DNA from: Micrococcales bacterium 31B
GTDB taxonomy: Bacteria; Actinomycetota; Actinomycetes; Actinomycetales; Dermabacteraceae
DNA: 64,000 bases
Direction of reading: 5' to 3'
Assembly: GCA_022803075.1 (NCBI GenBank)
Contig: JAFFTF010000004.1
Location: 100,852 to 164,851, forward strand
This document shows, one piece after another, positions 26,799-35,309 of this stretch. Position 1 is the first letter of the stretch. Each line of letters starts with the position of its first letter. The position numbers and the translations under genes were made by a program. Below the pieces are notes generated by a model. The model saw only the letters and a program-made list of their open reading frames with translations, did not search any database and was not told where the DNA came from.

Positions 26799-27587
26799 CT
26801 AGATGCTGGCGTGGGACTTGGCGTGGTGGATCAGGTTGAGCACGTGTGCGCGCAGCGTCGCGTACTCGGGTAGCAATTTGGTGTCGACCTGGTCGCGGGG
26901 GCTCGGCAGGTTGACCGGAATGATCTCGTTGACCTTGGTGGGCGCTCCCGAAAGCACGATGACGCGGTCGCTGAGATAAACGGCTTCGTCGATGTCGTGG
27001 GTGACGAAGACGATGGTGGTGTCAAAGTCGTCGCGAACCTTGAGTACGAGGTCTTCGAGTTCGATGCGGGTTTGCGCGTCCACAGCGGCGAACGGCTCGT
27101 CCATGAGCAGTACGTCGGGCTGGTAGGCCAGGCCGCGGGCGATGGCCGCGCGTTGTTGCATGCCCCCCGACATTTGCCACGGGTAGAGGTCGCCCTTGTC
27201 GGCGAGGCCCACCGACCGCAGCACGGTGAGGATCCGTTCGGCGCGCTCGGCCTTGGCGAACTTGTTGCGCATGGGCAGTTCGATGTTTTCGCTGACCGTG
27301 AGCCAGGGCAGCAGCGAGCGGCTGTAGTCCTGGAACACGACCGCGAGCTTCGCGGGGGGCTCCGTGACGGTTTCGCCCTCGAAGACGGTGCGGCCGCCGC
27401 TCGCGTCGAGCAGCCCCGCGATGCACCTAAGGAGCGTGGTCTTGCCCGAGCCGGACGGCCCGACGATGCAGACGAACTCGCCGCGCGAAATGGAGAACTC
27501 GAGGCCGGCGAGAATCTGCGCTTTGCCGTAACTCTTTTGGAGGTCTTCGACGGAGAGGAGAACCTCGGGGGTGGTGGTGCTGGTCAT
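26799..27587 (-). CDS. NitT/TauT family ABC transporter ATP-binding protein
   Basis: A 262-residue ATPase with Walker A GPSGSGKTT, Q-loop VVFQDYSRSLLPWLTV, signature MSGGMQQR, Walker B VLLMDEPF and the switch His in VFVTHDIDEA. The order and sequence are typical of SsuB/TauB/NrtD importers. The start is ATG 27587 behind AGGAGG and overlaps the upstream permease stop as ATGA. It powers the two permeases encoded before it. Confidence 0.93.
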   Translation of the reverse strand: MTSTTTPEVLLSVEDLQKSYGKAQILAGLEFSISRGEFVCIVGPSGSGKTTLLRCIAGLLDASGGRTVFEGETVTEPPAKLAVVFQDYSRSLLPWLTVSENIELPMRNKFAKAERAERILTVLRSVGLADKGDLYPWQMSGGMQQRAAIARGLAYQPDVLLMDEPFAAVDAQTRIELEDLVLKVRDDFDTTIVFVTHDIDEAVYLSDRVIVLSGAPTKVNEIIPVNLPSPRDQVDTKLLPEYATLRAHVLNLIHHAKSHASI

Positions 27588-28402
27588 GACGCGCCTCCTG
27601 TGCTGGCGCGAAGGCCGTGCTGCCAGCGCAGCACGTACCGTTCGCAACGGATGAATACAAGGTTGGCGAGGTAACCGAGGGCCCCGAGCACGATCGTGCC
27701 GGCCCAGGTCTTGGTCACCTCGAAGGTCTGCTGGGAGTTCAAGACGTAGAAGCCGATGCCCTGCGTGGAGGCCACCATTTCGGCGACGACGATGAGAATG
27801 ATCGACATTTGCAGCGTGGTGCGCAGGCCCGCGAAGATCTGGGGGCCGGCATTGGGCAGAATGACGGCCGTGATGCGTTGACGCAGGGTGAGCCGGTAGC
27901 TGCGGGCCATGTCGACCAGTTGCGGGTCGAGCGAGCGCACCCCGTCGATGGTATTGAGCAGCGTGGGCCACACGGCGCCCATCACGATAATGGCGACATT
28001 CATGACGGGCCCGACGCCGAACAGTACGAGGCCAAGGGGCAGCAGCACGGGCGGCGGCAGGGAACGCAGGAATTGAATCACGGGTTCGGTGAGCGCGCGC
28101 AGCGTGGGGGACATGCCGATCACGAGTCCGCCGCCGATGCCCAGCAGCGCGGCGAGCACGAACCCCGCGAGGAACTTCAGGACGCTGGGCACGAGGTTTT
28201 CGGTGAAGCCCGGGCCGAGCCAGTCGCGCCCGATGGTCGCAAAGACCTCCGAGGCGGGCGGAAAATACAGTGACGTGGAGCCAGCCGTGGAGAGCCACCA
28301 GAGGACGAGGAGGGCGCAGGGAAGCCAGAGCCGGAGCGTCCATAAGCGCCACCCCGAGTAGGGGCCCGCGGCGGGGCGGCGGGAGGGGGCGAGGGTGGTC
28401 AT
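27584..28402 (-). CDS. NitT/TauT family ABC transporter permease
   Basis: A 272-residue inner-membrane subunit with about six helices and the BPD_transp_1 EAA-like segment MARSYRLTLRQRITAVILP near 165-183, which docks on the ATPase. The ATG at 28402 has AGGAGG 8 nt upstream and overlaps the preceding permease stop (ATGA). With its sister permease it forms a heterodimeric channel. Confidence 0.92.
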   Translation of the reverse strand: MTTLAPSRRPAAGPYSGWRLWTLRLWLPCALLVLWWLSTAGSTSLYFPPASEVFATIGRDWLGPGFTENLVPSVLKFLAGFVLAALLGIGGGLVIGMSPTLRALTEPVIQFLRSLPPPVLLPLGLVLFGVGPVMNVAIIVMGAVWPTLLNTIDGVRSLDPQLVDMARSYRLTLRQRITAVILPNAGPQIFAGLRTTLQMSIILIVVAEMVASTQGIGFYVLNSQQTFEVTKTWAGTIVLGALGYLANLVFIRCERYVLRWQHGLRASTGGAS

Positions 28403-29223
28403 CGGGTGGCCTCCTGTCGAATCGAGGCGTGCCAGAACAAGAGCGGTTTCTCGGCGAGGCGGAACGCCAGGTTGACGCCGAGACCGAGCAGGCCGGCGGC
28501 GATGATGAGGGCGTACATTTCGGTCAGGGCGTTGGCCGATTGGGCGACGACGATGTTCTGCCCCAGGCCCTCGGCGCCACCGATCATTTCGGTGACGATG
28601 GAGATGACGATGGCGATGGCGGCCGAGATGCGCAGGCCCGTGAGGCCGAAGGGTGTCACCGAGGGCAAGATCAGTCGCGTGATGGTGAGCCACGGCCCGA
28701 GGCGGTAGCTGCGGGCCATGTCGCGCGCGACGCCGTCAGTTTCTTTGAACCCGTAGATCAGCTGCGTGAGCAGGGGCCAGATGGCGCCGAAGACCACGAG
28801 AAACAGTTTCATGCCGGGCGAGGGGCCCCACAGCAGGAGCCCGAGCGGAATCAGCGCGACGGGCGGGATCGGCTTGAGAAACTCCATGACGACCCACGTG
28901 GACTCCTGCACCACGCGCGAGACGCTGATCAGCAGGGCGACGGGCGAGGCGATAGCGACGATCAGCACGAGCCCGAGCAGGGCGACCGAGAGGGTGTCCC
29001 ACACGGCGGCCCAGAAGGCTCCGGTGATGATTTGCCGCGCGAGTTCGCCGAGCACCGCGCTCGCGGCGGGGAACGTGGTGGCGGGCAGCAGGCCGGTGCG
29101 GGCGGCGATCTCCCACAGGATGAAGATGGCGAGCACCGCGAGGATACCGAGGTGGACGCGCCGGGGGCGGCGTGGGCGGGTGGCGCGCGGTGGCGCCGTG
29201 ACCCGGGTGAGGGTGGCGGTCAT
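28399..29223 (-). CDS. NitT/TauT family ABC transporter permease
   Basis: A 274-residue permease homologous to its downstream neighbour, with an EAA-like segment DMARSYRLGPWLTITRLI near residue 160. It overlaps the substrate-binding-protein gene by 4 bp and the next permease by 4 bp, showing a tightly coupled operon. Two different permeases rather than a homodimer is a variation seen in some nitrate/sulfonate-type systems. Confidence 0.92.
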   Translation of the reverse strand: MTATLTRVTAPPRATRPRRPRRVHLGILAVLAIFILWEIAARTGLLPATTFPAASAVLGELARQIITGAFWAAVWDTLSVALLGLVLIVAIASPVALLISVSRVVQESTWVVMEFLKPIPPVALIPLGLLLWGPSPGMKLFLVVFGAIWPLLTQLIYGFKETDGVARDMARSYRLGPWLTITRLILPSVTPFGLTGLRISAAIAIVISIVTEMIGGAEGLGQNIVVAQSANALTEMYALIIAAGLLGLGVNLAFRLAEKPLLFWHASIRQEATR

Positions 29224-30185
29224 TTCCAGATCAGCTCCGATCCCTTGAGGGTGCTGTGCGGCATGTAGCCGAGGTCAGTCATGAGGGTGAGGGCGTTGTC
29301 GAAGGCCGCGGGGGAGAGTTGGGTGCCGAATCTGGGCTGTTTCATGCTGGCGGCGACGGTGGGGTCGAGCTTGCCGTATTTGACGAGCATCTGTTGCACC
29401 TTTTCGGGGTGGGCGGCGGCGATGTCGTTGGCCTTGTCGAGGGCGCGCACGAACTTCGTCACGGTTTCGGGGTTGCGTTCGGTGAACGGGGTGGCGGAGA
29501 AGATGATGGCGTAGGTGGCGTCTTTGGTCATGGCCTCCGTATACGGGTGGGCGAGCACTCGCGTGGGCAGGTTCGCGCTGATCGAAACGAAGGGTTCGAC
29601 GACGCTGGCCGCGGCAATGCGGTTTTGCTGGAGGGCCGTCATCATGTCGGGCAGGGGCATGGCCACGAAGTTGACCTTGCTCGGGTCGCCGCCGTCGGCG
29701 CGGATGCTCTCGGCGGCGGCGATGTGGAGGATCGAGGAGAGCGCGTTGACGGCCACGATCTTGCCTTCGAGGTCGCGGGGTCGGGTGACTCCGGACGCCT
29801 CGGTGGCGACGAGGGCTGCGACATCTTGCGCTGGGTCTTGGGGCACGTCGGCGGAGTTGGCGACGGCGGTGACGGGGAGCCCCTTGTTGGCCGCGGCGAG
29901 GAACGGCACGATGGCGGCTGCACCGAACTGCAGTTGGCCGTTGATGACGGAGGGGGCGATGGCGGCGGCGTTTTGCATGATCTGGGTTTCGACGTGGAGG
30001 CCCTCGGCGGCGAAGAGGCCCTCCTCTTGCGCGATGTAGACCTGCACGAAGTCGACGGTGGGGACGACGCCTACTTTGATGGTGTCGTCGGGGCCGAGCA
30101 GTTTGGCGCTGCCCTGGCCGACCCCGCAGCCGCTCGTGAGCATCAGGATGACGGTGAGAATGGCCAGTGTGGCTCTGAGTCGCAT
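29220..30185 (-). CDS. ABC transporter substrate-binding lipoprotein (NMT1/SsuA-like)
   Basis: A 321-residue secreted lipoprotein. The signal peptide ends in the lipobox LTSGC with Cys20 as lipid anchor, followed by an NMT1/THI5-like periplasmic-binding fold (IKVGVVPTVDFVQVYIAQEEG). The start is ATG 30185 behind GGAGG. It is the first gene of the five-gene importer operon and divergent from the LysR gene. The ligand is unknown; sulfonates, nitrate-like anions, pyrimidine precursors and aromatic acids are all handled by this family. The linked hydroxyquinol genes favour an aromatic ligand. Confidence 0.9.
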   Translation of the reverse strand: MRLRATLAILTVILMLTSGCGVGQGSAKLLGPDDTIKVGVVPTVDFVQVYIAQEEGLFAAEGLHVETQIMQNAAAIAPSVINGQLQFGAAAIVPFLAAANKGLPVTAVANSADVPQDPAQDVAALVATEASGVTRPRDLEGKIVAVNALSSILHIAAAESIRADGGDPSKVNFVAMPLPDMMTALQQNRIAAASVVEPFVSISANLPTRVLAHPYTEAMTKDATYAIIFSATPFTERNPETVTKFVRALDKANDIAAAHPEKVQQMLVKYGKLDPTVAASMKQPRFGTQLSPAAFDNALTLMTDLGYMPHSTLKGSELIWK

Positions 30186-30265
30186 GCGAACCTCCTTCGG
30201 TTCCCGCCGGCACGTCGGTGTGCACGGGCTGTGGTTCGATTCTGTGGGACGCGCCACTATTCAGC

Positions 30266-30293
30266 AAATACCAAATGCAATGGCTGGGTATTT
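30266..30293. promoter_or_regulatory. Inverted repeat AAATACC-N14-GGTATTT between ABC operon and LysR gene
   Basis: Perfect 7-bp arms with a 14-bp spacer lie in the divergent promoter and overlap the presumed LysR -10 box. The location suits LysR autoregulation and control of the importer, though the spacing is longer than the classical T-N11-A box. Confidence 0.5.
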
Positions 30294-30304
30294 AGAATGT
30301 GTAT

Positions 30305-31216
30305 ATGAATCTCAGGCAACTCGCGTACTTCCTGGCCGTCGCCGACGAGGGCTCGTTCTCGCGCGCCGCCGCATCGCTGCACATGACCCAGCCGCCGCTG
30401 AGCCTCGCGATCGCTCAGCTCGAGAAAGAGCTCGGAGTGAAGCTGCTGCGCCGCCTCCCGCACGGGGTGGCCCCCACGGCGGCGGGGGAGTACCTCTCGA
30501 CGAGCGGCCGCGCCCTGCTGCACCATGCGCAGCGCATCGAGTCTCATCTCAAGGCCCTCGGCCAGGGCCTCTCTGGTCAGCTGCACATCGCGGCAGTGCC
30601 TACCTTCGCGTGGGCGCACCTGCCGCCCCTGCTCAAGGCGTTCGCCGAGTTCGCCCCCGATGTCTCCATAGACCTCTCTGACCCGTCCCCCGACCGAGTG
30701 ATCGAACAAGTGGGCAATGGGCAGGTAGACGTCGGCTTCGTGGCGACCTCGGATGCCGCGCAGCTCGCACAGCTGGTGCCGGCGGGGGTCAAGGTGCAGC
30801 GCATCGTGCTCATGCCGCTGCTCGCGGTGCTGCCGCCGCGGTTTTCTGATGCACCCGAGGTCGTCGACCTCGAAACCCTCATGGGAGAGTCGTGGATCCT
30901 GCCCAATCGGCACCCCGGTTTTCCCGGGCTGGCCGAACAGGTCGAGTCGGTGTGGGCCGGGCGTGGTCTGCACCCCCGCGAGGTGCGCTACGTGTCGACG
31001 CTGCAGACCGCCGTGCCGCTCGTCGCGGCGGGCATGGGCGTCTCGATCATGCCGGCCTCGGTGGCCGAGTTGTCGAGTGGGCACATCGTCACGCGCGACA
31101 TCTGCCCCCAGGTGGGGGTGCTGGAGGGGTCGATGGTGTGGTCCGAGCTGGGTTCTCAGAAGCCCGCGGCGCTGCGGTTCATCGAGATGGCCCGGGAGGC
31201 GGGCCAAGGGGGTTAG
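30305..31216 (+). CDS. LysR family transcriptional regulator
   Basis: A 303-residue regulator. The N-terminal helix-turn-helix has FSRAAASLHMTQPPLSLAIAQLE, and the effector domain begins near residue 90 with LHIAAVPTFAWAHLPPLLKAF. TAGAAT at 30293-30298 lies 6 bp before the ATG and no ribosome site is seen, so the message may be leaderless; GTG 30299 is an alternative start. It lies between the divergent importer operon and the co-directional hydroxyquinol genes, so it may control both. The inducer is likely an aromatic intermediate. Confidence 0.9.
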   Translation: MNLRQLAYFLAVADEGSFSRAAASLHMTQPPLSLAIAQLEKELGVKLLRRLPHGVAPTAAGEYLSTSGRALLHHAQRIESHLKALGQGLSGQLHIAAVPTFAWAHLPPLLKAFAEFAPDVSIDLSDPSPDRVIEQVGNGQVDVGFVATSDAAQLAQLVPAGVKVQRIVLMPLLAVLPPRFSDAPEVVDLETLMGESWILPNRHPGFPGLAEQVESVWAGRGLHPREVRYVSTLQTAVPLVAAGMGVSIMPASVAELSSGHIVTRDICPQVGVLEGSMVWSELGSQKPAALRFIEMAREAGQGG

Positions 31217-31363
31217 GGCGGGTCGGGGGCGCGTGCGTCCGCGATATATGCTTTCTATATGCCAGGCCCCAATAATTAATATTTGCCATATATTTGGCGG
31301 TGTACCAGACTCGACGTGATCCAGTTCTCACTCCCGCGAGGGAGCCCCACTCGAGAGGTTGCC
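31217..31363 (+). promoter_or_regulatory. AT-rich promoter region of the hydroxyquinol operon
   Basis: This 147-bp gap turns strongly AT-rich at 31240-31300 and contains the repeated half-site TATATGCCA and the inverted repeat GCCA-TATATT-TGGC (31285-31298). It probably holds the promoter and an operator for the hydroxylase operon. The regulator is not identified. Confidence 0.45.
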
Positions 31364-33226
31364 ATGGTCATCTTCAACGACGGCGTCGCAGAAACCGCGG
31401 TGCCAGAAACCCAGGTCGTCGAGACCGACGTACTCATCGTCGGCTCGGGGCCCGCGGGCGCGTCGGCCGCCCTGTTTTTGTCTACCCTCGGCGTCCCCAA
31501 CATCATGATCACCAAGTACCGGTGGACCGCCAACACCCCCCGCGCCCACATCACTAACCAGCGCACGATGGAGATCTTCCGAGACCTTGGCATCGAAGAC
31601 CAGGTGCTCGCCGAGGCCACGCCGCACGCGCTGATCGGCGACACCGTGTTCTGCACCTCGATCGCGGGCGAAGAGATCGGGCGGATCCTCAGCTGGGGCA
31701 CCCACCCGCGCCGGCACGCCGACTACGAACTCGCCTCGCCCTCGCTGAACTGCGACATCCCGCAGACGTACCTCGAACCGATCCTGGTGAAGAATGCCAC
31801 CGTGCGCGGCACCCAAACGCAGTTCAGCACCGAGTACCGCTCGCACACCCAGGACGCCGAGGGGGTCAGCGTACGCGTATTCAACCGACTCACCGGCACC
31901 GAATACACCATTCGCGCCAAGTACCTGATCGGCGCCGACGGCGCCCGCTCCCAGGTCGCCGCCGACCTGCAGCTGCCCTACGAGGGCGCCATGGACATCG
32001 CGGGTTCGATGAACATCACCTTCAAGGCCGACATCGCCGAACTCGTGGGCCACCGCCCCTCGGTGCTGTACTGGGTGGTTCAGCCCGGCTCCAACATCGG
32101 CGGCATCGGCACGGGCCTCGTGCGCATGGTGCGCCCGTGGAACGAGTGGCTGATCGTGTGGGGCTTCGACATCAACCAGCCCGCCCCCGAGGTCACCACA
32201 GACGACGCCAAGCAGATCGTCCGCAACCTCATCGGTGCCCCCGATCTCGAGGTCGAGATCACCGGGGTCTCGCTGTGGGGCAACAACGAGCAGTACGCCA
32301 CCACGCTGCACCGCGGGCGCGTGTTCTGTGCGGGAGACGCCGTGCACAAGCATCCGCCGAGCAACGGGCTCGGCTCCAACACGTCGATTCAAGACTCCTA
32401 CAACCTCGCGTGGAAGATCGCCGCCGTGCTGAACGGCACCGCGGGGCCCGAGCTGCTCGACACCTACACCACCGAGCGCGCGCCCGTCGCTCGACAGATC
32501 GTCACGCGCGCCAATCAATCGAGCCGCGAGTTCGGCCAGCTCTTCGAGGCGCTCGGCGTCGACAACGCCGACACTCCCGAACAGATGGCCGCGAGTATCG
32601 CCTCGCGCAAAGACAACACCCCCGAGGGGCGTGCCAAGCGCGCCGCCATCAAGCGGGCCATGGAACTGAAGAACTACGAATTCAACGCGCACGGCGTCGA
32701 GCTCGGCCAGTGCTACGAATCCACCGCGATCGTGCCCGACGGAACGCTGCGACCCGCTCCCGAACGCGACGCCGAACTCTTTTACGAGCCCACCACGTAC
32801 CCCGGCGCACGGCTGCCCCACGCGTGGGTCGGCGACAGCATGCGCAAGCTCTCGACCCACGACCTCGCCCCCTACGACGGTTTTACCCTGCTCACGGGCG
32901 TGACCGGGGCCGATTGGGCGGACGCCGCGGCCCGCGTTGGCAGCGCATTCGGCGTGAACCTGCGCACCGTGGTGATCGGCCCCGGCCAGGAGGTCAGCGA
33001 CCTCTATTTTGCGTGGGAGGACCTGCGCCAGGTGGAGGAGGACGGAGCGGTGCTCGTGCGCCCTGACAAGCACATCGGGTGGCGCTGCCCCAGCCTCGCG
33101 AGCGACCCCGAAGCCGAGCTCATCGCGGCGCTCGCGGCCATCTTGCACCGCGACCCCGCGTCGGGGCTCTCGGCTTCCGCCGCTCAAACCACGGCCGCTC
33201 CAACCCTCGCAGCCGCAGGCCGCTAA
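31364..33226 (+). CDS. FAD-dependent phenol hydroxylase (TfdB-like; resorcinol hydroxylase candidate)
   Basis: A 620-residue class A flavin hydroxylase. FAD loop VLIVGSGPAGASAA lies near residue 25 and the second motif FCAGDAVHKHPPSNGLGSN near 325-343. The PPSNGLGSNTSIQDSYNLAW stretch is a hallmark of the 2,4-dichlorophenol 6-monooxygenase group. The start is ATG 31364 with GAGAGG upstream; a longer ORF to 31283 lacks a ribosome site. The two next genes process hydroxyquinol, so it probably hydroxylates resorcinol or another dihydroxybenzene to 1,2,4-trihydroxybenzene. Confidence 0.9.
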   Translation: MVIFNDGVAETAVPETQVVETDVLIVGSGPAGASAALFLSTLGVPNIMITKYRWTANTPRAHITNQRTMEIFRDLGIEDQVLAEATPHALIGDTVFCTSIAGEEIGRILSWGTHPRRHADYELASPSLNCDIPQTYLEPILVKNATVRGTQTQFSTEYRSHTQDAEGVSVRVFNRLTGTEYTIRAKYLIGADGARSQVAADLQLPYEGAMDIAGSMNITFKADIAELVGHRPSVLYWVVQPGSNIGGIGTGLVRMVRPWNEWLIVWGFDINQPAPEVTTDDAKQIVRNLIGAPDLEVEITGVSLWGNNEQYATTLHRGRVFCAGDAVHKHPPSNGLGSNTSIQDSYNLAWKIAAVLNGTAGPELLDTYTTERAPVARQIVTRANQSSREFGQLFEALGVDNADTPEQMAASIASRKDNTPEGRAKRAAIKRAMELKNYEFNAHGVELGQCYESTAIVPDGTLRPAPERDAELFYEPTTYPGARLPHAWVGDSMRKLSTHDLAPYDGFTLLTGVTGADWADAAARVGSAFGVNLRTVVIGPGQEVSDLYFAWEDLRQVEEDGAVLVRPDKHIGWRCPSLASDPEAELIAALAAILHRDPASGLSASAAQTTAAPTLAAAGR

Positions 33227-33242
33227 ACCCGAACGGAGCATT

Positions 33243-34334
33243 ATGGGACTCGAATTTCACCACGAAACGCTGGGCCAGCGCGTCCTCTTTGGCAGCGGCA
33301 AGGCCGCCGACAATGTGGCCGCCGAGGTCGCGCGACTCGGCGCAAAGCGGGTGATGGTGATCGCCTCGGAGTTCGAGGCGCCCATCGCGGCCCGCGTCAC
33401 GGCGCAGATCGAGGTCGCGCTGACCCACCACGACGTCGTGCAGCACGTGCCGCTCGAGACGGCCGAGCGGGCGCGCGCCGCCGCTGCCGAACACGGTATT
33501 GACCTGCTGGTATGCGTCGGCGGTGGCTCGACCACCGGTCTCGCGAAGGCCATCGCCCTCACGAGCGGGCTCCCCATCGTCGCGGTGCCCACCACTTACG
33601 CGGGCTCCGAGGCGACCAACGTGTGGGGCCTCACCGAGGCTGCGCGCAAGACCACGGGGGTTGACCCGCGCGTGCTGCCCGAGGCGGTCGTCTACGACGC
33701 CGAACTGACCGTGACGCTGCCCGCGGGGCTCTCCGTGGCGTCCGGCCTGAACGCGCTCGCGCACTGCATCGACTCGCTGTGGGCACCCCGAGTGGACCCG
33801 ATCAACAGCGCCCTCGCGGTCGAGGGCATTCGCGCCCTCGGCGAGGGGTTGCCCAAGGTCACGGCGAACCCGAGCGACCTCACTGGGCGGGAGCGGACGC
33901 TCTACGGTGCGTACCTCGCGGCCGTGGCGTTCGCGTCGGCCGGTTCGGGAATGCACCACAAGATCTGCCACGTGCTGGGCGGCACCTTCAACCTGCCGCA
34001 CGCCCAGACGCATGCCACCGTGCTGCCCTATGTGCTCGCGTTCAACGAGGGCGCCGCCCCCGAGGCGGCGCGCCGCATCGCGCAGGCCCTCGGGGCTAAG
34101 ACCGCCGTGGACGGCCTCAATGCGTTGCGCGCGGCGCTCGGCGCCCCCACCAACCTGGCCGACCTTGGCTTTGCCGAGGCCGACATTCCGCTCGCGGTCG
34201 AGCTCTCGCTCGCCGCTATCCCCGCCTCCAACCCCCGCGCCGTCGACGCCGCGGGTCTCACCGAACTACTGAGCGCCGCGCGCGAGGGCATCGATACCCG
34301 CGCCGTCGCTTGGGCCGAAAGGGCAGCCTCATGA
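33243..34334 (+). CDS. Maleylacetate reductase
   Basis: A 363-residue iron-type alcohol dehydrogenase fold protein, the length of maleylacetate reductases. The nucleotide loop [17 protein letters not shown] is near residue 90, VPTTYAGSE near 118, and the His-containing segments [11 protein letters not shown] and LPHAQTHA lie near 238-258. It reduces maleylacetate to 3-oxoadipate with NADH. ATG 33243 has GGAG upstream, and the stop overlaps the dioxygenase start as ATGA. Confidence 0.94.
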   Translation: MGLEFHHETLGQRVLFGSGKAADNVAAEVARLGAKRVMVIASEFEAPIAARVTAQIEVALTHHDVVQHVPLETAERARAAAAEHGIDLLVCVGGGSTTGLAKAIALTSGLPIVAVPTTYAGSEATNVWGLTEAARKTTGVDPRVLPEAVVYDAELTVTLPAGLSVASGLNALAHCIDSLWAPRVDPINSALAVEGIRALGEGLPKVTANPSDLTGRERTLYGAYLAAVAFASAGSGMHHKICHVLGGTFNLPHAQTHATVLPYVLAFNEGAAPEAARRIAQALGAKTAVDGLNALRAALGAPTNLADLGFAEADIPLAVELSLAAIPASNPRAVDAAGLTELLSAAREGIDTRAVAWAERAAS

Positions 34335-35242
34335 CCACCACCACCCAAGACACCCCGCTCGTCAGCGAGCAACAGCGCGCGGTCGAAGAAGAGCTGATCG
34401 AAACCGTGGTCGCCTCGTTCGAGCACGCTCCCGATGCGCGACTCAAAACCGTGATGCAGTCGCTCACGCGCCACCTGCACGCCTTCGTGCGCGAGGTGCG
34501 CCTCACCGAGGCGGAGTGGAGCGCGGGCATCGAGTTTCTCACCGCCGCGGGCCACATCACCGACGACAAGCGCCAGGAGTTCATCTTGCTCTCCGACGTG
34601 CTGGGCCTCTCGATGCAGACCATCGCGGTCAACAACGAGGCGGTGGGCGACGCGACCGAGGCCACCGTGTTCGGGCCGTTCTTCGTGGAGGACGCCCCCG
34701 AGATTCCGCTCGGCGGAGACATCGCGGGGGGCGCCAAGGGGCAGCCCTGCTGGATCGAAGGCACCGTGCGCGACACGAGCGGCCGTGCCGTGCCGGGAGC
34801 CCGCATCGAGGTGTGGGAGGCCGACGAGGACGGTTTCTACGACGTGCAATACGGCGACGAGCGGGTCGCGGGGCGCGCATATCTCAACGCCGACGAGCAG
34901 GGGAACTTCACCTTCTGGGCGCTCACGCCGACACCCTACCCGATACCCCACGACGGCCCCGTGGGTCGTATGCTGCAGGCCGTGCGGCGCTCGCCCGTGC
35001 GCGCCTCGCACCTGCACTTCATGGTCACCGCGCCGGGGTTGCGCACTCTCGTGACGCACATCTTTGTCGAGGGCGACCCGCAGATCGAGATCGGCGACTC
35101 GGTGTTCGGCGTGAAGCAGTCGCTCATCAAACGGTTCGAGCCGCAGGCACCCGGCGCGCCCACTCCGGACGGCCGCGACCTGGCCGGGCAGGATTGGGCC
35201 CGGGCTCGCTTCGACATCGTGCTCGCGCCCGCCGCTGCGTAG
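34331..35242 (+). CDS. Hydroxyquinol 1,2-dioxygenase (intradiol)
   Basis: A 303-residue non-heme Fe(III) intradiol dioxygenase. It has an N-terminal helical dimerisation domain and a catalytic beta domain with [19 protein letters not shown] (a Tyr ligand), the ITPYPIP-type segment [15 protein letters not shown], and the His ligands in RASHLHFMV. It cleaves hydroxyquinol to maleylacetate, the substrate of the gene before it. It is coupled to that gene by a 4-bp overlap. Catechol activity is possible, but the operon favours hydroxyquinol. Confidence 0.94.
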   Translation: MTTTTQDTPLVSEQQRAVEEELIETVVASFEHAPDARLKTVMQSLTRHLHAFVREVRLTEAEWSAGIEFLTAAGHITDDKRQEFILLSDVLGLSMQTIAVNNEAVGDATEATVFGPFFVEDAPEIPLGGDIAGGAKGQPCWIEGTVRDTSGRAVPGARIEVWEADEDGFYDVQYGDERVAGRAYLNADEQGNFTFWALTPTPYPIPHDGPVGRMLQAVRRSPVRASHLHFMVTAPGLRTLVTHIFVEGDPQIEIGDSVFGVKQSLIKRFEPQAPGAPTPDGRDLAGQDWARARFDIVLAPAAA

Positions 35243-35253
35243 TCAGGACGCAC

Positions 35254-35286
35254 GGGGCCGGCGGTTCGTTGCGAACCGCCGGCCCC
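35254..35286. terminator. Bidirectional terminator
   Basis: A perfect 15-bp stem, GGGGCCGGCGGTTCG and its complement, with loop TTG, lies between the convergent dioxygenase and GH3 genes. Confidence 0.82.
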
Positions 35287-35309
35287 TCGTGGTCGCGGGT
35301 CGGGGGTGA

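Noticed and set aside
29540..29546. GTATAC-containing words inside genes (for example near 22175 and 29540) as further GntR operators
   Set aside because: They lack the full 12-bp palindrome and lie within coding sequence.
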